Source of the DNA: JAMQKA01 sp034521835
GTDB taxonomy: Bacteria > Bacteroidota > Rhodothermia > Balneolales > Balneolaceae
Length of the DNA: 64,000 nucleotides
Reading direction: 5' to 3'
Assembly: GCA_034521835.1 (NCBI GenBank)
Contig: JAXHMA010000006.1
Coordinates: 1,054,001 to 1,118,000 of the forward strand
Shown: in pieces, positions 40,025-49,242 of the stretch
How the letters are laid out: every line of letters starts with the position of its first letter
Numbering within the stretch: the stretch's first letter is position 1
The notes under the pieces: model-generated
What the model was told of the DNA's origin: nothing
The model's database searches: none
Seen by the model: the letters and a program-made list of their open reading frames with translations, nothing else
Made by a program: the position numbers and the translations under genes

Positions 40025-40381
40025 ATGCTCATTCAGGGACAAGTGATTATCGAGGCCGATATTGAATCTTTCAGTGGTGCAACGCTCAATATCTATTTGC
40101 AGGATGTGTCTCGCATGGACGCTCCGGCTCGAATTGTCCACGAGCAAATACTGCCCAATATTTCCCATAACAAAGGCCAACCCACGCACCTGGGTTTTAG
40201 CATGGATGTGGATGATACCGATGATGCCCGACATCCGCGCTATAATCTAAGGGCACACCTGGACAAGTCCGGCAGCGGAGAAGTGGATAAAGATGATCTT
40301 GTAACTACGAGAAGTTACCCTGTAAATCTCCAGGAAGATCCCCGCGATTACGAGCTCGGTCGTCAAAGAGGTGTAGACTGA
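40025..40381 (+). CDS. YbaY/YscW-like small beta-sandwich protein
   Basis: 118 residues that match the YbaY/YscW-type domain: GQVIIEADIESFSGATLNIY, LQDVSRMDAPARIVHEQILP, PTHLGFSMDVDDTD and YNLRAHLDKSGSGEVDKDD. Most relatives are lipoproteins with a signal sequence; this one begins directly at the domain and has none, so it may stay inside the cell or be exported by another route. It lies 27 bases after the disordered-protein gene and probably shares its transcript. Intact frame. Confidence 0.72.
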   Translation: MLIQGQVIIEADIESFSGATLNIYLQDVSRMDAPARIVHEQILPNISHNKGQPTHLGFSMDVDDTDDARHPRYNLRAHLDKSGSGEVDKDDLVTTRSYPVNLQEDPRDYELGRQRGVD

Positions 40382-40490
40382 ATCGTTCAATTATAGCCAG
40401 ACACCTGCTTTTGACTATGGTAGCTTTCGTTTAATGTTTTTTTGAGGTTAGCTTTCACCCTCATTTTTGCTTCAGGATAACGCAATCGTC

Positions 40491-40724
40491 TTGCCCGGAT
40501 TTCTCACCTGAGAAATTTTTCTTTCAGCAAGGCAAACTGGAAATAGCCGCGCAAACGCAGGCTGGTACGTTGAGTAGGCAATTTCCAATTCAACGCAGCT
40601 GAAGGGAAAATTTGTAGCACGTTACACCCTGTTAGCATTATGTTGTCTTTGAATATGATATGAGATTCTACCTGCCATAAAGTTACAGTGCTTTATCCTA
40701 AATAATCGTGAGAAATACGGGCTA
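40491..40724. repeat. Dispersed 234-bp repeat with terminal inverted repeats, copy 2
   Basis: The left end reads TTGCCCGGATTTCTCAC and the right end GTGAGAAATACGGGCTA, an imperfect inverted pair matching the ends of the copy at 23814-24047. Internal blocks AAGGCAAACTGGAAAT, CGCAAACGCAG, TACGTTGAGT, AACGCAGCTGAAGGG and TACACCCTGTTA recur in the same order. The length is again exactly 234 bp. Its right end coincides with the TAG stop (40724-40722) of the carboxyltransferase gene on the minus strand, so the element abuts or supplies the stop codon. Confidence 0.75.
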
Positions 40725-42349
40725 GACCTGCATAACTCCCGTCTTAAACTCCTCAATTTCTGGATTGTGATTAGCGCACCGGATGGCATGAGATATTTTA
40801 TCACGCGTTTCAGCGGGGTCTATAATGCCATCCACCCAGAGCCGGGCGGCAGCGTAGCGAACATCGGCCTGCTTTTCATATCGTTCGCTTATCTCTTTCA
40901 TAATCTCCTGCTGTTCCTCTTCGGTAATCTCCTCTCCTTTTTTCTCAAGGGTTCTTACTTTTATCTGTGTCAGCACTTTAGCGGCTTGGTTACCTCCCAT
41001 CACGGCGATCTGCGCTGATGGCCAGGCGTACATAAACCTTGGATCGTAGGCGCGGCCGCACATGGCATAATTGCCTGCGCCGTAGCTGTTTCCGACGACT
41101 ATTGTGATTTTGGGCACCGTACTGTTAGCTACGGCATTCACCATTTTGGCACCGTCTTTAATTATACCTCCATGCTCTGCTCGCTTGCCGATCATAAATC
41201 CGGTAACATCCTGCAGGAAAACCAATGGAATGTTCTTCTGATTACAATTCATAATAAACCGTGCGGCCTTGTCGGCGCTGTCTGAGTAAATGACGCCACC
41301 GATCTGCATCTCCCCTTTCTTGGTTTTTACCACTTTCCGCTGGTTGGCCACAATGCCCACGCTCCACCCGTCAACCCGCGCAAAACCGGTGATCAGCGTC
41401 TGGCCGTATCCTTTCTTGAATTCGGTAAAACTGTTGGCATCCACAATGCAGTCCAGCACCTGGTTCATATCGTACGCCTTGGTGCGATCATCCGGAAAGA
41501 TTTCAAGAATCTCATGGGAATCACGGGCCGGAGCTTTTGGGTCGCTGCGGTTAAACCCCGCTTTGTTAAATGGACCAAGTTTATCAACCAAATCACGAAT
41601 GGTGCTCAGGCATTCCTCGTCATTTTCAACTTTGTAATCGGTAACGCCACTGATTTCGGTGTGCGTGGTGGCACCACCAAGGGTTTCGTTGTCCACTTCT
41701 TCGCCAATCGCTGCTTTTACCAAGTAGCTGCCCGCCAAGAATACGCTGCCTGTCCCGTCAACAATCAGGGCCTCATCACTCATAATCGGCAGATAGGCAC
41801 CGCCGGCCACGCAACTGCCCATTATTGCTGCTATTTGTGGAATTCCCCTGGCGCTGATGATCGCATTATTTCGGAAAATACGTCCAAAATGTTCCTTGTC
41901 AGGAAAAATTTCATCCTGCATCGGAAGATATACACCGGCTGAATCCACCAGGTAGATAATGGGAAGGTGATTTTCGATGGCGATCTCCTGGGCACGGAGG
42001 TTCTTTTTAGCGGTGATTGGGAACCAGGAGCCCGCTTTAACCGTGGCGTCATTCGCTATAATTATGCAATCACGTTCAGAAACTTCCCCTATTCCTATTA
42101 CGACCCCTCCTGCCGGGCATCCGCCCTCTTCCTCATACATTTTATAGCCCGCCCAGAGACCTAGCTCATGAAACTCGGAATCTTTATCTATAAGCCGCTG
42201 AATACGCTCTCGAGCGGTAAGTTTTCCTTTTTTATGTTGCTTTTCGATCCGTTTGGGGCCACCGCCTTTCTTTATTTCAGCTTCGGTTTGTTGGATACTT
42301 TTTACTTTCGCTTGAATGGATTGTTCAACAGATTTTTTTGGGAACTCAT
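40722..42349 (-). CDS. Acyl-CoA carboxylase carboxyltransferase subunit (MCC/PCC beta type), one frameshift
   Basis: Biotin-dependent carboxyltransferase that moves CO2 from biotin to an acyl-CoA, most like the methylcrotonyl-CoA carboxylase beta subunit in propionyl/leucine breakdown. The N-terminal crotonase half has YLVDSAGVYLPMQDEIFP, ISARGIPQIAAIMGSCVAGG and FLAGSYLVKAAIGEEVDNET; the C-terminal half has GGVIYSDSADKAARFIMNCN, FLQDVTGFMIGKRAEHGGII and GNSYGAGNYAMCGRAYDPRF. The first 70 residues (AKVKSIQQTEAEIKKGGGPK, GKLTARERIQRLIDKDSEFH) lie in another frame because of an indel in a poly-T run near 42333. The start is at 42349. About 540 residues. The biotin carboxylase subunit is not in the window. 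Confidence 0.92.
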
Positions 42350-42476
42350 ATCAGATGCGCGGTTTTATTCAATACTATGATGCATAAAGAGGCGTTTGGT
42401 AATAAAACGTTTTAGAATCGGACTGGGGAACATTAACTTCCCACATCAACTACCGAAAATATAAATACTATTTCTT

Positions 42477-43897
42477 GTGGCTAACTCAAAACAGGTATAC
42501 AGCTTTCTATTTTCTCTTGTGGTTATCTTGCTCTTCTCGGTGCCCGCATTGGCTCAACGGGGTATTACGTATGAACAGCTTGCCAATCAACAACGGGAAC
42601 AGAATATCTTCATTGAATCATTTACGCTGCCTGGAGCACAGCCTGGCTCACTTCAGTTTGTCACCACATTTCGTATTGATTATAATCTTCTGCCCTTCAA
42701 AAAATATGATGGTGCAACCGAGGAGAAAAACTTCTTCAGCCTGGTGGGCATGAATATAGAAGTATTTAAAGACGATAATCCCCAGTTCAACAACCGGCGT
42801 CAAAATGATTTTGACGTGGAGGATCTTGAGCCGGTCAACCGGGCATCTTGGAAGGATACGGCTTTTGCTGAAAATTACGCCCAGACTAAAGCCAAAAATA
42901 GATTTATCTCCGGTAAGCTTGTTTCTGAGCTGCAACCTGGCACCTACAGCTACATCATGCAGTTTGTGCGGGGAGAGGAAATTGAAGGACGCCGCTCCCG
43001 CAAAAATAGTATTAAACTGGAGCCGTTTGACTCTAAGAAAAAGGGAGAAAATAATACTTGCCGAGTCGGTGAACGAAGGATCTGGCAACAGCGATGATAT
43101 CCTCAACCTGCTCAATTTTGGTGATTTTGTGTGATTATGGGGAGGATTTTTACGCGTTCATCCACCTGCCCGGCCATCAGCCTTCTGATGCCTACTCCTA
43201 TACCGTTAATCGTGTGGATATCTCAAGCCGAGATACTACCAAGCAGGCTTCTGTGCATTCTGGCACTATTTCGGGAGATCAAATCTACGAAGCAGTTCGA
43301 CCTGAGCTGACTGCCGGGCAATCCAACCTGCAACTCCACCTGCAAAACGCAGACAATGCCCCGTCCTACGCCTTGGTTAAAATCCCCAACAGCGAATTTA
43401 TCAATGCCATCTACCAGCTAGAGGTTACCCAAGAGGAAAGTAATGAGCCGATTGCCGACAAAATTTTTCGCTCAAAATGGATCGATATGCCCTCCAGCCT
43501 GCTCAACGTAAATGTGGCTATTGACATGCTTCGGTTCATTGTGGACGAGCAGAAGCTTCGGGAGATGAATTCCGGCTCCAATAGTGAGAAAGAGAAGAAA
43601 TTCCGCGCATTCTGGGAGAAGCGGGATCCCACACCAGAAACCGAGTACAATGAGCTGATGGCTGAGTATTACCGTCGTGTTGATTACGCATACGAAGAGT
43701 TTTCCACGATCAACGTTAACGGCTACAATACCGATCAAGGAAGCGTCTACATCCGCTTTGGACCTCCCCAAAATATCAACCGGAAGTTTCCGCCCGGCGA
43801 ACCCGCGTTAGAAATATGGGAGTACAATGATCGAACGTTCGTTTTCCGGGCTGTAAGTGGTTTTGGTGAGTTCAAGCTGGTTTCTGATCAGGGATAG
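42477..43897 (+). CDS. GWxTD domain-containing exported protein, two frameshifts
   Basis: Envelope protein with the GWxTD domain common in Bacteroidota and Rhodothermota. It starts at a GTG (42477): ANSKQVYSFLFSLVVILLFS is a signal peptide ending near ALAQ. After FNNRRQNDFDVEDLEPVNRA the frame breaks near 43045 and again near 43130, and the text continues DDFYAFIHLPGHQPSDAYSY-like, MLRFIVDEQKLREM and then the signature region KFRAFWEKRDPTPETEYNEL, MAEYYRRVDYAYEEFSTINV, with the nucleotide-like loop GSVYIRFGPPQNI. About 470 residues. The role of GWxTD proteins is not established. It is divergent from the carboxyltransferase gene. Confidence 0.82.
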
Positions 43898-44010
43898 CTT
43901 TTTTCTCACAGTCTTTTTAGTATCTGGTTATTCTCATTATTCTCATGCCACGGCTTTATTACTTATCTTTGTTTTGTTAATCAGCAAACAAGAAAGACAA
44001 GTTCCAACGT

Positions 44011-45012
44011 ATGCCGATCCGCATAGCGATCAGTATTGGGGATTATAACGGAATCGGGCCGGAAGTGGCCCTAAAAACGCTTGCTGCCAGTCCGGCTGTC
44101 AACTGCACGCCTGTCATTTTGGGTGACTCCAGGATTGTGGACTATTACCTGGACACGCTGGAAATATCCCTTGAGTACCATCAAACCGATACCACGCTCG
44201 GCATTGAAGATGGTAGCGTGAACGTGCTGAACTGCATGGATGATGGGGAGATCACCATAAAGCCGGGACAGCTTTCTGAACAGGCCGGTAAATGTGCCAT
44301 GCTGGCTGTTGAAAAAGGAATTGAGCTCTGCATGTCCGACCAGGCGGATGCGCTGGTTACCGCCTCCATCTCAAAAGAGGCCGTGAACAAAGCGGGCTAT
44401 CACATTCCGGGTCATACCGAGTTCCTGGCGGAAAAGACCGATACCAAGGATTTCATTATGATGATGATATACGATCAGCTTCGGGTTGGGTTGCTTACTA
44501 CCCATATCCCCCTGGCGGAGGTTAAGGAATGGGTTTCCAAAGAACGGATTGTACGGTTCATAAATATAATCCGCGACAGCCTGAAAAGGGATTTTACTAT
44601 TTCCAAGCCGCGTATCGCCGTGCTGGGACTTAATCCCCATGCGGGAGATGGCGGCATGATCGGCAGTGAGGAGATCGATTTTATCACCCCCGCTATTAAG
44701 GAGGTACGCTCCGGCTCCGGAAACCTGGTGGTTGAGGGTCCATTCCCTGCCGATGGTTTTTTTGGTAACAGGATCTACGAGCAGTTTGATGGAGTCCTGG
44801 CGATGTATCATGATCAAGGCCTGATACCATTTAAAACGCTTTCATTTGGATCAGGCGTCAATTTTACAGCGGGTCTGCCGATGATCCGTACCTCACCGGA
44901 TCACGGCACCGCATTTGATATCGCCGGGCAGGGAAAGGCGAATCCCGATTCGTTCCGGCAGGCGTTTGACCTAGCCATCAGCCTGGCCAACAGCAAAAAA
45001 GAACAGGTATAG
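44011..45012 (+). CDS. pdxA: 4-hydroxythreonine-4-phosphate dehydrogenase
   Basis: Vitamin B6 biosynthesis enzyme of the DXP-dependent route, NAD-dependent oxidation of 4-phosphohydroxy-L-threonine. The three His metal ligands stand in YHIPGHTEFLAEKTD, LGLNPHAGDGGMIGSEEID and MYHDQGLIPFKTLSFGSGVN; the phosphate site GDYNGIGPEVALKTL begins the protein, and RTSPDHGTAFDIAGQGKANP ends it. 333 residues, intact. Six bases before the next gene, so probably first gene of an operon with the methyltransferase and the FtsE-like ATPase. Confidence 0.96.
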   Translation: MPIRIAISIGDYNGIGPEVALKTLAASPAVNCTPVILGDSRIVDYYLDTLEISLEYHQTDTTLGIEDGSVNVLNCMDDGEITIKPGQLSEQAGKCAMLAVEKGIELCMSDQADALVTASISKEAVNKAGYHIPGHTEFLAEKTDTKDFIMMMIYDQLRVGLLTTHIPLAEVKEWVSKERIVRFINIIRDSLKRDFTISKPRIAVLGLNPHAGDGGMIGSEEIDFITPAIKEVRSGSGNLVVEGPFPADGFFGNRIYEQFDGVLAMYHDQGLIPFKTLSFGSGVNFTAGLPMIRTSPDHGTAFDIAGQGKANPDSFRQAFDLAISLANSKKEQV

Positions 45013-45018
45013 TAAATT

Positions 45019-45798
45019 TTGAAAGAAAGTCCTGAATACAGCACGCTGGCCCACATCTATGATACCGTCATGGATGATGTGGATTATGAATCGTGGGCCA
45101 ACTTTATTGACGAGGTAATACAGGTCAACCACCACGATCCGATTACGATTATGGAGCTGGCTTGCGGTACCGGCTCTATCGCCCTGTCGCTGGATGAACT
45201 GATGTGCTACGACATTATGGCCACCGATAAATCTCCGCACATGATCGAGATTGCAAGACATAAAAAACGCAACCAGATGGCTAATGTTGACTTCCGAGTG
45301 ATGGATTTTCTCAGCATCAAGCCGGATAAAAAATTCGACGCTGTAATCTCTACCTTTGACAGCGTGAATTACCTGCACGATCCCAAACAGGTGGTCCAGA
45401 TGCTTGAAGAGGTACAAAAACTACTCACCCCGGAGAGCATTTTTGTCTTTGATTTTACAACGCCCAGGAACTCCATCCAGTCAATACAATATCTTAATAA
45501 CGAAGAGGGATACGCCCCTGACAATTACCGGTTCTATCGCAAAAGCAAGTACGATCCCCGGGACCAAATTCATTACAACACGTTTACGATAGAAAAACTG
45601 GCCGAGGATGAAGAAACGGTGCTGGAAAAATTCCAGGAAGTGCACAAGCAACGGATTTATACACTAGCTGAAATGCTTGACATTATCGACGAAACAGAGT
45701 ATACAGTGCTGGCTAAATACGATGGATTTGATCTTGTTGACGCCGATAATTCAAGTTTAAGAATAACGATGGTACTGCAATGCCCTACGATTCAGTAA
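45019..45798 (+). CDS. Class I SAM-dependent methyltransferase
   Basis: 259 residues, TTG start at 45019. Rossmann methyltransferase with motif I IMELACGTGSIALSLDEL, motif II YDIMATDKSPHMIEIARHKK, and the adenine-binding stretch DFRVMDFLSIK, then AVISTFDSVNYLHDPKQVVQ and FVFDFTTPRNSIQSIQYLNN. The substrate is unknown. The gene lies six bases after pdxA, and its end overlaps the start of the FtsE-like gene by 19 bases, so the three are very probably cotranscribed and translationally coupled. Intact. Confidence 0.9.
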   Translation: MKESPEYSTLAHIYDTVMDDVDYESWANFIDEVIQVNHHDPITIMELACGTGSIALSLDELMCYDIMATDKSPHMIEIARHKKRNQMANVDFRVMDFLSIKPDKKFDAVISTFDSVNYLHDPKQVVQMLEEVQKLLTPESIFVFDFTTPRNSIQSIQYLNNEEGYAPDNYRFYRKSKYDPRDQIHYNTFTIEKLAEDEETVLEKFQEVHKQRIYTLAEMLDIIDETEYTVLAKYDGFDLVDADNSSLRITMVLQCPTIQ

Positions 45799-46463
45799 TT
45801 GAGTTCAACAACGTAACGGTAACCTACGATCACCGCCCGGTGCTCGACAATATCAGCTACTCCCTGGAAAACGGAGAGTTCAACTACTTGATCGGGCAGA
45901 CCGGGGCCGGCAAAAGTTCATTCCTGAAACTTATTTACCGCGACATCACGCCCAGTTCCGGTACCGTGCGCGTGGCCGATATGGAGGTCAATTCACTAAA
46001 TGACAGCAAAGTACCCTATCTGCGACGCCGGCTGGGTATTGTATTCCAGGACTTTCAACTTTTGCCTGATCGTACTATTTATGAAAACGTGGCTTTTGCC
46101 CTGGAAGTTACCGGCCAGAAAAGCAGTTTTATTAAGCAGCGGGCGATGGAAGTGCTGGGCATGGTGGGCCTCAGTCACAAGCGTAAAAATATGCCTAATG
46201 ACCTTTCGGGTGGTGAACAGCAGCGGGTGGTTATTGCCCGGGCGTTGGCTAACGAGCCGCGCATTATGCTGGCGGATGAACCCACCGGTAATCTCGACCC
46301 GGAAGCATCAGCTTCTATTATGGAACTGCTGGAACAGATCAACAATCGTGGTATGGCCGTGCTGATGGTTACCCACGACTATAACACCGTCAAACGCTAT
46401 CCCGACCGCACCCTGAAACTGGAGCGCGGGCAGCTCAACGAAATTGAGGTCAAGAGTTTATGA
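45780..46463 (+). CDS. ftsE: FtsE-like ABC transporter ATPase
   Basis: 227 residues. Walker A (GQTGAGKSSFLKLIYRDI), Q-loop (VFQDFQLLPDRTIYENVAFA), signature (NDLSGGEQQRVVIARALANE), Walker B (MLADEPTGNLDPEA) and H-loop (VLMVTHDYNTVKRYPDRTLK) are complete. The short size, the LLPDRTIYENV loop and the LKLERGQL ending fit FtsE, which with FtsX controls peptidoglycan hydrolases at the septum. No ftsX follows: the next gene is an unrelated hypothetical on the same strand. It could work with an FtsX coded elsewhere. Confidence 0.85.
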   Translation: MPYDSVIEFNNVTVTYDHRPVLDNISYSLENGEFNYLIGQTGAGKSSFLKLIYRDITPSSGTVRVADMEVNSLNDSKVPYLRRRLGIVFQDFQLLPDRTIYENVAFALEVTGQKSSFIKQRAMEVLGMVGLSHKRKNMPNDLSGGEQQRVVIARALANEPRIMLADEPTGNLDPEASASIMELLEQINNRGMAVLMVTHDYNTVKRYPDRTLKLERGQLNEIEVKSL

Positions 46464-46594
46464 TTTAGTACCAACCTGCAAGAGTTTTATATAGATTTAA
46501 ATAATCGACAATTTGTAAAAAAATGCATCCATTTTTTGAGATTGGATTTTATGATTATTTAAATGGATTGAATCCTAAAATCCTTAGAGTAAAC

Positions 46595-47299
46595 ATGAAC
46601 AGCTCCTGGATTCTAATCCTATTTCTTAGCATCGGAATTGTCGCTGTTCCGTTCGGAAGTTCCGGCCAGCCCATTTCAAAACAGCAGACAGAGGCGCAAC
46701 TAAATCCCGCCTTTCAAGTCGCTGCTCCCTCCCATGAAATTGCCCAGCAAGATGACCATAATTTACCAACTGTTGACGCCGGAGACCTGCTTGGACAAGC
46801 CAGTACTGGAATCCTGGTTGGTGGCGTAAGTGCTTTTTTAGGAGGAATTATTGCCACTCAAATATCTACCTGCGAGGGTTGGTGTGAGCTTGGAGAATTT
46901 ATCATCGGAGGATCTGTGGGATACATAGGCGGCTCCTCCCTGATGGTGCATTCCTATGGAAACAACCAGTATCAGAAAGCTTCTTATCCGGCAGTACTGT
47001 TGGGTGATATTTTGGGCTTAGGCATTGGTGCCCTTACACTTAGCGCCTTGGCTGAAAGCAAATCCAAAGTGGGCCGGATACTGGGTGGCGTGGCTTTTTT
47101 TACCTTTCCGGTTGGCGGCGCCATGGCTGGTTATTATCTAACCCGGCAACCAACAGAGCCTACCACTACCACCTCGTTGATTAATATTTCTCAGCAGAAA
47201 GCCTCGGTTTCAATACCTTCTTTTTCTGTGACTAGCCATCGAGGTTTTACCACTGCGAGAACCGGATCTGTTGTATCTCTTATCTCCATCCAGCTTTAA
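46595..47299 (+). CDS. Exported glycine-rich membrane-associated protein, unknown
   Basis: The start at 46595 gives a signal peptide (SSWILILFLSIGIVAVPFGS); an upstream in-frame ATG at 46523 adds residues that do not look coding. The mature part has Gly-rich hydrophobic stretches (GILVGGVSAFLGGIIATQIS, GDILGLGIGALTLSALAESK, ILGGVAFFTFPVGGAMAGYY) and one Cys pair (TCEGWCELGEF). This resembles small Gly-rich membrane proteins, but no family was recognised. About 235 residues, intact. It lies about 130 bases after ftsE and is likely a separate unit. Confidence 0.6.
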   Translation: MNSSWILILFLSIGIVAVPFGSSGQPISKQQTEAQLNPAFQVAAPSHEIAQQDDHNLPTVDAGDLLGQASTGILVGGVSAFLGGIIATQISTCEGWCELGEFIIGGSVGYIGGSSLMVHSYGNNQYQKASYPAVLLGDILGLGIGALTLSALAESKSKVGRILGGVAFFTFPVGGAMAGYYLTRQPTEPTTTTSLINISQQKASVSIPSFSVTSHRGFTTARTGSVVSLISIQL

Positions 47300-47473
47300 T
47301 TGTAAACGAACAGATCTCTAAATATCCCTAATGAGAACCAGGTTGTTTTATATCAACTTTGTATTCACGTGATATGTTCGGCAATTTATTGGAGATTGAG
47401 CCGTATATATGTTGTTATATCCTATCTTCAGTATTTTTAAATTTAGTTCTAATTACAGTATCAGTACAGTTGA

Positions 47474-48424
47474 ATGAATCTCACTAAGCGTACACAACGC
47501 GTTCGCGAAGAGGCCCTGCGGCTGGGGTTTGATGCCTGCGGTTTTGCCAAAGCGCAGCGCCTGGAGCAGGAAGAACGCCGGCTGGAAGAGTGGCTCAACC
47601 AGGGTCGCCATGGGGAGATGAGCTGGATGGAGAACTATTTTGACAAGCGGGTCGATCCCACCAAGCTGGTTCCCGGCGCGCAATCTGTCATCTCGGTCGT
47701 GGGCAGCTACTATCACCCGGATCACCAGCGGCAGATGGACCAGGATATGTCACCTAAAATTGCCAAATACGCCCAGGGGCGCGACTATCACAAAGTCTAC
47801 AAAAAGAAACTGAAAAAACTATTTCATTTCACTGAACAGCTGATTGGCAATATAGAAGGACGCGTTTTTGTAGATTCTGCCCCGGTTCTCGATAAGGCCT
47901 GGGCCGCGCGTACTGGCATCGGCTGGATCGGTAAAAATTCAAATCTGCTGAACAAAGATATCGGCTCCTTTACCTTTATCGGTGAGATGATCATCGACGC
48001 TGAATTTATCTACAGCACCATGGCCACCGACCACTGCGGCACCTGCACCCGCTGCATCGACGCCTGTCCTACCAACGCCATCTACGAGCCCTATCGCGTG
48101 GATGGATCAAAATGTATCTCCTACTTTACGATTGAGCTGAAGGATAAAATGCCCGACGAGTACCGGGATGAAGTCGGCGACTGGTTGTACGGCTGTGACA
48201 TCTGCCAGGATGTGTGTCCCTGGAATCGTGATGCAAAATTTACCGAGATGGAAGACCTGGCTCCCCGGGATAAAATTCTGGATAACGATATTGACTTTTG
48301 GGAGGAACTGGACCTGGATCAGTACAACGCCTTGTTTGAGGGAAGCGCCATCCGCCGAGCCAAATTCGAGAAATTCAAGTTAAATGCGGCAACAGTCGCA
48401 GAGAATACAAGACGTGAGACGTAG
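47474..48424 (+). CDS. queG: Epoxyqueuosine reductase
   Basis: Last step of queuosine synthesis: a cobalamin-dependent reductase that turns epoxyqueuosine into queuosine in tRNA. The N-terminal DUF1730 part has LRLGFDACGFAKAQRLEQEE, YHPDHQRQMDQDMSPKIAKY and FVDSAPVLDKAWAARTGIGW. The two [4Fe-4S] clusters are bound by CGTCTRCIDACPTNAI and CDICQDVCPWNRDAKF. It ends in a short region with a truncated HEAT-like tail. 316 residues, intact, normal for the short form. Single gene, followed by a decayed accessory region. Confidence 0.95.
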   Translation: MNLTKRTQRVREEALRLGFDACGFAKAQRLEQEERRLEEWLNQGRHGEMSWMENYFDKRVDPTKLVPGAQSVISVVGSYYHPDHQRQMDQDMSPKIAKYAQGRDYHKVYKKKLKKLFHFTEQLIGNIEGRVFVDSAPVLDKAWAARTGIGWIGKNSNLLNKDIGSFTFIGEMIIDAEFIYSTMATDHCGTCTRCIDACPTNAIYEPYRVDGSKCISYFTIELKDKMPDEYRDEVGDWLYGCDICQDVCPWNRDAKFTEMEDLAPRDKILDNDIDFWEELDLDQYNALFEGSAIRRAKFEKFKLNAATVAENTRRET

Positions 48425-48576
48425 CAGGTTGTTAGCTATAGAGTTATAACGACTTGGCATATAACCTGAGGCGTCAACATTTTCAAACTGTTTATAGTTT
48501 ATAAGATTCACTATTTGACGAAAAACCACCAACCGAGTCTGAAGCCTCTCCGCTCAAAGGTGGGTTGCTCTATCTT
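48425..48576. other. Noncoding spacer after queG
   Basis: About 150 bases with no feature; the codon-like text stops at the queG stop and composition shifts to AT-rich. Confidence 0.3.
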
Positions 48577-48748
48577 CTATATTTCCATAGAATTATGCTT
48601 TAGATGTACAGCTGGGTCTTCTTTAGAAATTCCTTTTGACAAAAAGTCCAAGACCAAGTCAGCAAGTTCCAGATCACTGAACTTTTTATAACCATTGATC
48701 TATAAAAAGTCCTCCATCTTGCGGGACGATTTCGACTTTGGTCGTCAT
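48577..48748 (-). CDS. Small acidic protein, one frameshift, unknown
   Basis: About 57 residues. It begins MTTKVEIVPQDGGLFIDQ at 48748, has one frame break near 48695, and continues as GYKKFSDLELADLVLDFLSK and EDPAVHLKHNSMEI to a TAG (48579-48577). No family recognised. The size and acidity suit an antitoxin or a small regulator, and it lies in a region rich in toxin-antitoxin remains, but this is inference only. No partner gene is adjacent. Confidence 0.4.
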
Positions 48749-49072
48749 TCTTAACCTTCAAAAGCTTAAGTAGGGAATTCTTTGATTACCCCCCCAATGT
48801 GGCTGGCCCGTAGCCCAAGCCATAGTCGCTAAAGAACTGGCAAAAGGAGTATAGCATATGCTAACTAAGAACCAGGAGTATAAAGGATTTAAAGGGCAGC
48901 CTGTTAGGGTGGCCTCCCAAACCTGCTGGCCTCAACCGATAAGCCCGTGTGCCTAACCGGGACACCTATAGCTAAGCCCGTGCGCGGGATTGGGACATCA
49001 GCCGGCCGGTTAAAGATCTGGGATAGTTCTGACCGTTGTTTTGACAGCTTCCGCCCATTGGTAGAAGATAAG
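48749..49072. other. Noncoding, decayed stretch
   Basis: Accessory DNA without a legible gene. Two short GC-rich lines (about 48900-49010) have a dense repeat-like appearance (ACCGG, GGGACA words) but no copy elsewhere in this window was found. Confidence 0.35.
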
Positions 49073-49090
49073 TTCCGACAGCTGTCGGAA
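49073..49090. promoter_or_regulatory. 18-bp perfect palindrome
   Basis: TTCCGACAGCTGTCGGAA reads the same on both strands. It sits at the beginning of the 157-bp repeat copy described next and could be a protein-binding site or a recombination core. Confidence 0.45.
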
Positions 49091-49235
49091 TGTGGATGCC
49101 GGCAGGTAATCCAAGCTTGATCACTGAAACCGGTCGCCAGTTACAGGTTAAAATAGTTTAGGACTTATGGATGAGCGAAAGAAGAAGACTGGGTGTGGAC
49201 TGTCTGCTTGATATTTCCCTCTTTAGGGGTTATAG
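49079..49235. repeat. Second dispersed repeat, copy A (about 160 bp), abutting a toxin gene
   Basis: Blocks CAGCTGTCGGA, ATGCCGGCAGGTAATCC, TTGATCA, CGCCAGTTACAGGT, CTGGGTGTGGACTGT, CTTGATA and GGGGTTATAG occur in the same order as in the copy at 62483-62642. It ends eight bases before the stop of the PIN-domain toxin gene, whose 3' end faces it. No protein is encoded. Confidence 0.6.
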
Positions 49236-49242
49236 CCCGAGC

